This document shows positions 6,705 to 13,982 of a stretch of 13,982 bases of DNA, one piece after another. How positions within the stretch are numbered: the stretch's first letter is position 1; every line of letters starts with the position of its first letter. The notes beneath the pieces are model-generated. The model was given only the letters and a program-made list of their open reading frames with translations, searched no databases and was not told the origin of the DNA. A program made the position numbers and the translations under genes. The stretch is from an uncultured Collinsella sp. (GTDB lineage: Bacteria > Actinomycetota > Coriobacteriia > Coriobacteriales > Coriobacteriaceae). The stretch spans positions 1-13,982 of the forward strand of contig UREZ01000045.1 of the NCBI GenBank assembly GCA_900547025.1, written 5' to 3'.

Positions 6705-7604
6705 GTGTCCGATCGTCCCAAGGCATCTGCTCCCAAGACGCCTGTGCGCAAAGCTGCCACTGCGGGAGCGCCTGCAGCGAAGAGCGGCACCGGTTCGTGG
6801 CTGGCGGGCTTTATTACCCGTGCCGCCGCCGGTATCGTCTACGCCGTTGTCTTTATCCTGTGCCTGGTTTTGGGTATCGTGCCCACGGCCATCTTTGTTT
6901 CCGTCATGAGCGGTCTGTGCTGCTATGAGTTTTTCCGTATGACAAGGCTCGATGGCAAGATGGCTAACGAGCGCATGGGTATCGCTGCCGCCGTACTCTT
7001 TCCGCTGTCGGCGTTGGGCGATTCGATGTTGCTGAATGCCCTGCTTTTTGCCTTGATGCTCGCTGTGGGTATTTGGTATGTCTGGTCGCCGCGTACCCGC
7101 ATCTCTGATGTGGCCGTGACGCTCATGGGTCCCATCTACACTGGCTTTATGCTGTCGGCTATCGTGCTGCTGCGCGATGCCGTGCCCGGTTTTGCCGGCG
7201 CCCTGCTTTCAGTGGGCGTTTGCGCGTCCCTTTGGGTCTCCGATTCGTTTGCCTACATCGTGGGCAGCCGTATCGGCAAGCACAAGATGGTTCCCAAGAT
7301 CTCTCCCAAAAAGAGCTGGGAGGGGTTTGCCGGCGGCATCTTGGGCTCGGTTTTGATTTGGCTCATCCTGTGGGCGACGCACTTCTACAAGCTCAGCCTG
7401 CCCTATGCGCTGCTGTGCGGCGTGGTCGTGTCCATTCTGGGCGTTATCGGCGACCTTATCGAGTCGCGCATCAAGCGCGGTGTGGGCGTCAAAGATTCCG
7501 GCAACCTTATCCCGGGCCACGGCGGAATGCTCGATCGTAGCGATTCGCTTATCTTCGGCTGCATCACCGCGCAGCTGTTGCTGATGATCGGAGGCGTGCT
7601 GTAA
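6705..7604 (+). CDS. cdsA: Phosphatidate cytidylyltransferase (CDP-diacylglycerol synthase)
   Basis: CdsA converts phosphatidic acid and CTP to CDP-diacylglycerol, the branch-point precursor of membrane phospholipids; it is an integral membrane enzyme. The 299-residue protein has several hydrophobic helices (about 38-75, 92-127, 135-158, 163-188, 208-226, 232-252). The family signature spans 254-280: SRIKR, then KDSGNLIPGHGGMLDRSD, with the conserved lysine, His-Gly-Gly and aspartates. The first 35 residues are a hydrophilic Ala-Lys-Pro-rich tail that is not part of the catalytic fold. The start is GTG 6705, with GAGGAGG (6691-6697) 7 nt upstream, in the end of uppS. The stop TAA overlaps the dxr ATG by one base (TAATG), indicating translational coupling. 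Confidence 0.96.
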   Translation: MSDRPKASAPKTPVRKAATAGAPAAKSGTGSWLAGFITRAAAGIVYAVVFILCLVLGIVPTAIFVSVMSGLCCYEFFRMTRLDGKMANERMGIAAAVLFPLSALGDSMLLNALLFALMLAVGIWYVWSPRTRISDVAVTLMGPIYTGFMLSAIVLLRDAVPGFAGALLSVGVCASLWVSDSFAYIVGSRIGKHKMVPKISPKKSWEGFAGGILGSVLIWLILWATHFYKLSLPYALLCGVVVSILGVIGDLIESRIKRGVGVKDSGNLIPGHGGMLDRSDSLIFGCITAQLLLMIGGVL

Positions 7605-8791
7605 TGTCCTTCCAGACGACGTATGGCCCCGATGGACGCCTTCGCGTTGCCATCCTGGGTTGTACGGGCTCTATCGGCACCCAGGCGCTCGATGTGTGCC
7701 GCCAGCATGCCGATCGCCTGCAGGTGACGGCGCTGTCCGTTAACTCCAGTACCTCCGAGCTCGTTGCCGCTGCCCGCGAGTTCTCGGTTCCGGCGGTTGC
7801 CGTGGCCGATGTCGATCATGGCGATGACGCCGTGCTGCAGGAGTTGCCCGAGGGAACGAAGCTCGGCGTTGGCGCGCAGGCAGTTTGCGAGCTCGCGCAT
7901 CGCGACGATGTCGACTGCGTGCTTGTCGCTATTGTGGGCGCCGCCGGTCTCGAGGCGAGCCATGCGGCCTTGACCTCGAATAAGCGCCTTGCCCTTGCCA
8001 ACAAGGAGTCCCTCGTCGTCGGTGGCGACTTGCTTATGCCGTTGGCACAACCGGGCCAGCTTATTCCGGTCGACTCTGAGCATTCCGCCATCTACCAGTG
8101 CTATCTGGGGGAGAACCCGCGCGAGGCCCACTGCATTTGGCTCACCTGCTCGGGCGGTCCGTTCTTTGGCCGCACGCGCGACGAGCTCGATCGCGTGACG
8201 CGTGCCGATGCCCTCGCGCATCCCACGTGGGCCATGGGTGCCAAGATTACCATTGACTCCGCCACCCTCATGAACAAGGGCCTGGAGCGCATTGAGGCCA
8301 TGCATCTGTTTAACTGCGACCTCGATTTCATTAACGTGGTCGTGCAGCGTCAGTCCAAGATTCATTCGATGGTCGAGTTTGTCGACGGCTCCGTGATGGC
8401 GCATCTCGGTGCTTCCGACATGCGTATTCCCATCCAGTTTGCCTTCTCGTATCCCGAGCGCTGGGATACGCCGGCACCGCGTATTGACTTCCGCGAGCTG
8501 GGTCAGCTCACCTTTGACGCTGCCGATATGGATACCTTCCGCTGCCTTGCGCTTGCCGAGCGCGCCGGCAAGATGGGCGGTACCATGCCGTGCGTTCTCA
8601 ATGCCGCCAACGAGGTCGCCGTCGATGCCTTCCTGCACGATGCCTGTAGCTTTACCGATATCGACCGCATTGTGGAGTCCTGCATGGATGCCCATGAGGT
8701 TCAGGCTGTCTCCTCGTTTGAGCAGCTCGCCGATATCGATGCATGGGCGCGCGCTCAGGCGTCTGATTTTTTGGCCGCAATTCGCCCCTAA
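7604..8791 (+). CDS. dxr: 1-deoxy-D-xylulose 5-phosphate reductoisomerase
   Basis: DXR converts DXP to 2-C-methyl-D-erythritol 4-phosphate with NADPH and a divalent metal, the committed step of the MEP isoprenoid pathway and the target of fosmidomycin. The 395-residue protein shows the NADPH-binding GCTGSIG (19-25), NKESLV (133-138), the metal site VDSEHSA (156-162: D157, E159), CSGGPFF (182-188), H206 in HPTWAMG, and KITIDSATLMNKGLE (214-228) with N224, K225 and E228. One stretch deviates: the usual HPQS before IHSMV reads QRQS (248-251), although H254 is kept. The start ATG 7604 overlaps the cdsA stop and has GGAGG (7590-7594) 9 nt upstream. Together with uppS and ispG it makes this operon an isoprenoid supply unit. 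Confidence 0.97.
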   Translation: MSFQTTYGPDGRLRVAILGCTGSIGTQALDVCRQHADRLQVTALSVNSSTSELVAAAREFSVPAVAVADVDHGDDAVLQELPEGTKLGVGAQAVCELAHRDDVDCVLVAIVGAAGLEASHAALTSNKRLALANKESLVVGGDLLMPLAQPGQLIPVDSEHSAIYQCYLGENPREAHCIWLTCSGGPFFGRTRDELDRVTRADALAHPTWAMGAKITIDSATLMNKGLERIEAMHLFNCDLDFINVVVQRQSKIHSMVEFVDGSVMAHLGASDMRIPIQFAFSYPERWDTPAPRIDFRELGQLTFDAADMDTFRCLALAERAGKMGGTMPCVLNAANEVAVDAFLHDACSFTDIDRIVESCMDAHEVQAVSSFEQLADIDAWARAQASDFLAAIRP

Positions 8792-8815
8792 CCGTTAGGA
8801 ATTATTGTTTCGCCT

Positions 8816-10177
8816 ATGGATACTGTTCTGAGTGTTCTCTCATCGGTCTTTTGGGGTCTTCTGATGCTTTCCGTCCTCGTGTTTTTGCACGAGGGCGGCC
8901 ACTTTTTGGCGGCGCGTGCCTGCGGTGTCCGTGTGACCGAGTTCTTTTTGGGTCTGCCGTGCCGCTTTGATATCCATCACACGTCGCGTCGCATCGGCAC
9001 CAAGTTTGGTGTGACCCCGCTGTTGCTTGGTGGCTATGCCGCCATCTGCGGTATGGACCCGACCGATGTCTCGTGTGCCGATCGCGTTCTGGCGGCTATC
9101 TATCGCCATGGCCGCGTAACCGTGGCCGATCTTGCTGTCGAGCTCGGGCTGTCCGAGGAGGAAGTGCTCGAGGCATGTGCGCTGCTGCTGGGCTGGGGTT
9201 CCATCGCGCCCTGGTACGAAGAAGGGGAGAAGCCTTCGCCCAGCTACTATCCCACCAAGTACCAGACTCTGCCGCGTGACGCGACGGGCTATACCACCTT
9301 TGACGGCCGCCGGTTCGATCGCGAACATGCGACTGCCGAGGGCGATGTGTGGGAATTGCCGTGGGGCGAGGCCGAGTTCCTTGCGCGCGAGCGCTCGCAT
9401 ATCTATTTGGGTCAGGGCTTTCTCAAGCGTGCCTTCATGCTGCTCGCGGGCATTATCGTCAATATCCTGACTGGCTTCTTGCTTCTTATGAGCATCTATT
9501 CCATCGCGGGCGTCACCGTTCCGGTGGATACCAACGTGATCGGTCGGGTCGACGAGGGCTCAATTGCCGCCAAAGCGGGCATCGAAGCCGGTGACGCGAT
9601 TCTTTCGGTCGACGGTACATCTTGCTCTACCTGGATAGACGTGTACGACGCCATCGGTAACGCTGCGGGCAAGGACGATATCGCCATTGAATATGGGCGC
9701 GACGGAAAGCAGCATTCAATTTCGGTTGCGCTCAAAGAGGACGAGCGGTTGGGCGTTTATGCCTCTACGCAGGTGCTTCGTTTGGACCCCATCACGTCGG
9801 CGCGCCTGTCCTTCTCCTATGTCGTGCAGACGGCGGAGGGCGTGATGCGTCTGTTGCAGCCGCAGCATACGATGGAGATTCTCGATCAGTCCACCTCTGT
9901 TGTGGGCATTAGCGTTATGTCTTCGCAAGCGGCCGCTGCCGGTCCCGTCACGTTCTTGTCGTTTGCCGCGCTCATTTCGTTCTCTCTGGGCTTTATGAAC
10001 CTGTTGCCTATCCCGCCACTCGACGGCGGCAAGCTGGTCATCGAGATCATTCAAAAGATCGCCGGTCGCGAGCTGCCGCTCAAGGTCCAGACGATTGTGA
10101 GCTATGTGGGCATCGCGCTCTTTGCGCTGCTGTTTGTCTATATGCTTCGTTCCGACATCCTTCGATTTATTCTGTAG
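8816..10177 (+). CDS. rseP: RseP-family site-2 metalloprotease with a winged-helix-like insert
   Basis: Intramembrane zinc metalloprotease of the S2P/M50 family; relatives cleave anti-sigma factors, signal peptide remnants or other membrane proteins. Visible parts in order of the 453 residues: the first membrane helix with zinc motif HEGGH (25-29); a cytoplasmic loop with LLLGGYAAICG (70-79); an insert of about 115 residues (82-195); a second helix (206-229); one PDZ domain (about 234-313); and a third helical region with NLLPIPPLDGG (395-405), in which D403 is the third metal ligand; then a last helix (427-445). Within the insert, residues 86-133 read as a winged helix (DRVLAAIYRHGRVTVADL, then LGLSEEEVLEACALLLGWG). 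B. subtilis RasP also has an insert here, but with unrelated-looking sequence. ATG 8816 has only TAGGA (8796-8800) upstream, 15 nt away; M17 would cut the first helix. Confidence 0.93.
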   Translation: MDTVLSVLSSVFWGLLMLSVLVFLHEGGHFLAARACGVRVTEFFLGLPCRFDIHHTSRRIGTKFGVTPLLLGGYAAICGMDPTDVSCADRVLAAIYRHGRVTVADLAVELGLSEEEVLEACALLLGWGSIAPWYEEGEKPSPSYYPTKYQTLPRDATGYTTFDGRRFDREHATAEGDVWELPWGEAEFLARERSHIYLGQGFLKRAFMLLAGIIVNILTGFLLLMSIYSIAGVTVPVDTNVIGRVDEGSIAAKAGIEAGDAILSVDGTSCSTWIDVYDAIGNAAGKDDIAIEYGRDGKQHSISVALKEDERLGVYASTQVLRLDPITSARLSFSYVVQTAEGVMRLLQPQHTMEILDQSTSVVGISVMSSQAAAAGPVTFLSFAALISFSLGFMNLLPIPPLDGGKLVIEIIQKIAGRELPLKVQTIVSYVGIALFALLFVYMLRSDILRFIL

Positions 10178-10190
10178 GGGAGTGTTTGGA

Positions 10191-11273
10191 TTGTCTTTAT
10201 CCCATCCTTTGCCTCGCGATTTGACGCGCCCCGTGCATGTGGGCGGTGTGCAGATCGGTGGCGGTGCGCCGGTGGTGGTCCAATCCATGACCTGCACCGA
10301 TACCGCTGATGCCCAGGCAACACTTGCGCAAGTGTGCGCGTTGGCGCAGGCTGGCTGCGATATCGTGCGTGTGAGCGTGCCCACTGAGGCCGCGCTTGAG
10401 GGTTTCCGCACCATCTGTGCCGAGTCTCCGGTGCCAATCGTTGCCGATATCCACTTTAACCACAAGCTGGCCATTGGCGCTGTGGAGGCCGGTGCCGCCA
10501 AGCTCCGCATCAATCCCGGCAACATTGGCGATTGGGCCAAGGTCGATGCCGTGATCGATGCCGCGGGCGCCGCTGGGTGCGCGATTCGCATTGGCGTGAA
10601 CGCTGGCTCGCTTGAGCAGGATATCGCCGAGCGCGAAGACCTCACGCAGCCCGAAAAGCTCGTGATGTCGAGCGAGCGCTTCGTCAAGCACTTTGAGGAC
10701 CGCGGCTTTACGAACATTGTGCTTTCGGCCAAGGCCCATAGCGTGCAAACGACACTCGATACCTATCGTGCTCTGTCGCGTGAGATTCCCCACGTTCCGC
10801 TTCATCTGGGTGTCACTGAGGCCGGCACTAAACTTCAGGGCACTATCAAGAGCTCCGTGGGTCTGGGCATCCTGCTTTCCGAGGGCATCGGCGATACCAT
10901 GCGTGTATCGCTTACAGCCGATCCGGTCGAGGAGCCGCCGGTTGCCTGGGGAATTTTGCAGTCGCTGGGCCTGCGCCGTCGTGGTCCCGAGATTGTCTCG
11001 TGCCCCACGTGCGCCCGCTGCCAGGTCAACCTGATTCCCATCGCCGAGGAAGTCACCGAGCGGCTTAAGAGCTACACCGCTCCGCTTTCGATTGCCGTCA
11101 TGGGCTGTGCCGTCAATGGCCCTGGCGAGGCATCTGACGCCGACCTGGGCGTTGCCTGCGGACGTGGTCAGGCCCTGCTCTTTTCGCATGGCCAGATCAT
11201 TGGTAAAGTAGCTGAGGATCAAATTGTCGACGCGCTCATGGCCGAGGTCGACAAGCTTATTGAGGAGAAATAA
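10191..11273 (+). CDS. ispG: 4-hydroxy-3-methylbut-2-en-1-yl diphosphate synthase
   Basis: IspG (GcpE) is the [4Fe-4S] enzyme that reductively opens MEcPP to HMBPP, the penultimate MEP pathway step. The 360-residue single-TIM-barrel form lacks the plant-type insert. Cluster ligands are visible: C271 and C274 in SCPTCARC, C306 in VMGCAVNGPGEA, and E313, matching C270, C273, C305 and E312 of the E. coli enzyme. The barrel start VGGVQIGGGAPVVVQSMT (17-34) is typical. An additional cysteine, C277, follows the CPTC pair. I chose TTG 10191 because GGGGAG (10177-10182) lies 8 nt upstream; an in-frame GTG at 10182 overlaps that site. The gene lies 13 nt after rseP, and its stop abuts the proS start. 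An oxygen-sensitive cluster fits an anaerobe. Confidence 0.97.
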   Translation: MSLSHPLPRDLTRPVHVGGVQIGGGAPVVVQSMTCTDTADAQATLAQVCALAQAGCDIVRVSVPTEAALEGFRTICAESPVPIVADIHFNHKLAIGAVEAGAAKLRINPGNIGDWAKVDAVIDAAGAAGCAIRIGVNAGSLEQDIAEREDLTQPEKLVMSSERFVKHFEDRGFTNIVLSAKAHSVQTTLDTYRALSREIPHVPLHLGVTEAGTKLQGTIKSSVGLGILLSEGIGDTMRVSLTADPVEEPPVAWGILQSLGLRRRGPEIVSCPTCARCQVNLIPIAEEVTERLKSYTAPLSIAVMGCAVNGPGEASDADLGVACGRGQALLFSHGQIIGKVAEDQIVDALMAEVDKLIEEK

Positions 11274-12995
<1,722 letters not shown>

Positions 12996-13007
12996 TCGGC
13001 GATTTCG

Positions 13008-13016
13008 CTTGTAGTT
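13008..13016 (+). repeat. CTTGTAGTT motif before the proS terminator
   Basis: Second copy of the nine bases seen at 4535-4543; both lie between an operon's last stop codon and its terminator stem. Function unknown. Confidence 0.35.
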
Positions 13017-13025
13017 CGATATACG

Positions 13026-13076
13026 GGACGGCCCCTGCGTTTCTCCAGATCGGGGAGATGCAGGGGCCGTCCTTTT
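13026..13076 (+). terminator. Intrinsic terminator of the pyrH-proS operon
   Basis: GGACGGCCCCTGC (13026-13038) and GCAGGGGCCGTCC (13060-13072) form a perfect 13-bp stem followed by TTTT (13073-13076). The loop side contains a further pairing, TCTCC (13042-13046) with GGAGA (13054-13058), which would continue the helix. It lies 30 nt after the proS stop. Confidence 0.93.
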
Positions 13077-13102
13077 ATCTTGTCGGCACGCTCAAGTGCT
13101 AA

Positions 13103-13142
13103 AAGGAAACCCCGCAGCCCATGCGAGCTGCGGGGTTTCCTT
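13103..13142 (-). terminator. Intrinsic terminator of the phosphotransferase gene, possibly bidirectional
   Basis: A perfect 16-bp inverted repeat, AAGGAAACCCCGCAGC (13103-13118) and GCTGCGGGGTTTCCTT (13127-13142), encloses an 8-nt loop. On the minus strand the core stem is followed by TTTT (complement of 13101-13104), as expected for the gene ending at 13176. On the plus strand only TT follows, so it could act as a weaker back-up for proS readthrough. Confidence 0.88.
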
Positions 13143-13175
13143 AGTGCCTCCGATGCGAAATAAATCGCTCAGATA

Positions 13176-13940
13176 TTACTGATAATCGACGACGTCGATC
13201 CAGTTCTTCAGGAACTCATCGTTCACGTTGCGCTTACGAGCGAGCTCGGAAGCGGCGACGATGCTCGTCCACTGACGCACGACCTGCATGGGCATGTCGG
13301 CGCGGTCGCAGTAGAGCTCCAGGTAGGCCTCAGCCTGATCCTTGCTGTTGAGGGCAAAGAGCAGGTAGGTGGTGGCAACGTCGGCAGCAGGGGAGCCTTG
13401 GGTGGCGTGTGCCCAGTCGCACACATAGAGCTGGCCGTCGTCGCCGACGATGACGTTGGAGGGGTTGAAGTCGCCGTGGCAGACCTTGAACTCCTTGGTC
13501 ATGCCGTCCAGACGCTCCTGAAGGTTGTAGCGCGTGGTGGCATTGAGCTGATCAAGGCTGTCGATCATGCGGGCGTACTTGTCGCGCTGACGGTTGAGCA
13601 GCGGGGAGGTGTAGCCGTGGATCTCGATCTGGAGGTCGACGAACATCTCGAGGTACTCACCAAAGCGCTGGGGCTCGGCAGTCATCTTCTCGGCAAGGGT
13701 GGTGCCCGGAACCTTCTCGGTCACGAGCGTCCAGCCGTTGGCGTTCTCGAGCTGGGAAACCTCGAGCGCCTTGGGGCTGCGGATGCCGCACTCATTGATG
13801 CGGGCAAGATTCAAAGCCTCGTTGAACACGTCGGAGACAGGCTTGGTCTCGTTAAAGACCTTGACAATCTTGTCGCCCAGGTCGTAAACGACCTTGTTGC
13901 CACGGCGGACGAGCTCGGTCTTGGAATCGGGTAGCAGCAT
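13176..13940 (-). CDS. APH-family phosphotransferase, substrate unknown
   Basis: A 254-residue protein with the aminoglycoside phosphotransferase/choline kinase fold. A possible ATP-binding lysine is K27 (KIVKVF), with E41 as a candidate partner; hinge-like TEKVPGTTL spans 74-82. The catalytic loop is HGDFNPSN (155-162: H155, D157, N162), and the metal-binding aspartate is D175 in VCDWAHA. The segment after it, SPAADVATTYLLF, is typical of the family. Such proteins phosphorylate small molecules (antibiotics, choline, sugars, homoserine, thiamine), and the sequence does not say which, so it should not be listed as a resistance gene. The start ATG (complement of 13938-13940) has GAAAGGA (complement of 13948-13954) 7 nt upstream. 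The gene is convergent with proS and separated from it by two terminators; its promoter lies largely outside the window. Confidence 0.85.
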   Translation of the reverse strand: MLLPDSKTELVRRGNKVVYDLGDKIVKVFNETKPVSDVFNEALNLARINECGIRSPKALEVSQLENANGWTLVTEKVPGTTLAEKMTAEPQRFGEYLEMFVDLQIEIHGYTSPLLNRQRDKYARMIDSLDQLNATTRYNLQERLDGMTKEFKVCHGDFNPSNVIVGDDGQLYVCDWAHATQGSPAADVATTYLLFALNSKDQAEAYLELYCDRADMPMQVVRQWTSIVAASELARKRNVNDEFLKNWIDVVDYQ

Positions 13941-13982
13941 GGTTGCATCCTTTCAACGATGCGATAGAAGCGACGGCGGGGG

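Noticed and set aside
8755..8772. Possible terminator at the end of dxr: TCAG, loop GCGT, CTGA, then six T
   Set aside because: The stem is only 4 bp, too short to stop polymerase, despite a good T-tract.
10104..10190. Longer versions of ispG starting inside rseP or at GTG 10182
   Set aside because: The upstream part overlaps the end of rseP, and GTG 10182 overlaps the GGGGAG site; TTG 10191 has correct spacing and a family-like N-terminus.
13176..13940. Annotation of the APH-fold gene as an aminoglycoside resistance determinant
   Set aside because: Only the general kinase motifs are visible. The family has many substrates, and nothing nearby suggests mobility or resistance.

Overview
The window is a GC-rich bacterial chromosome segment of conserved core genes. 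The codon use (strong preference for C or G in third position in rpsB and tsf), the gene order and the protein sequences fit an anaerobic high-GC Gram-positive of the Coriobacteriia, most likely Collinsella or a close relative. That placement is inferred from the sequence and was not checked by a search. I see no insertion sequence, prophage, CRISPR array, tRNA or rRNA.

Layout. (1) Positions 1-2664, plus strand: the 3' end of dprA (DNA uptake and recombination mediator), trmFO (folate-dependent tRNA U54 methyltransferase) and a XerC/XerD-type tyrosine recombinase. They are tightly packed and probably co-transcribed. A weak terminator-like hairpin follows at about 2683-2704. (2) Positions 2714-4585: a consensus-like promoter, a leader of about 135 nt with several possible helices, then rpsB (ribosomal protein S2) and tsf (EF-Ts), closed by a strong intrinsic terminator. 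(3) Positions 4607-13076: an extended -10 promoter and an eight-gene operon, pyrH-frr-uppS-cdsA-dxr-rseP-ispG-proS, with gaps of -1 to 24 nt, closed by a second strong terminator. (4) Positions 13103-13940, minus strand: a small APH-fold phosphotransferase gene convergent with proS, with its own terminator.

How the genes fit together. Block 2 serves translation elongation. Block 3 combines nucleotide supply (UMP kinase), ribosome recycling (RRF), isoprenoid precursor synthesis by the MEP pathway (DXR, IspG), the undecaprenyl carrier for the cell wall (UppS), phospholipid precursor synthesis (CdsA), a site-2 membrane protease (RseP) and prolyl-tRNA synthetase. This is the well-known rpsB-tsf-pyrH-frr-uppS-cdsA-dxr-rseP-proS neighbourhood of Gram-positive bacteria, with ispG inserted as in many clostridia. 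Against the Bacillus arrangement, topA is absent between dprA and trmFO, and hslVU and codY are absent between xerC and rpsB.

Most of the window is ordinary housekeeping. The points that deserve a second look are: a winged-helix-like segment inside the cytoplasmic loop of RseP; a perfect intrinsic-terminator hairpin, with an alternative competing hairpin, inside the first codons of uppS; alternative pairings around the rpsB ribosome binding site; and a xerC reading frame whose well-placed ribosome binding site has no canonical start codon behind it.
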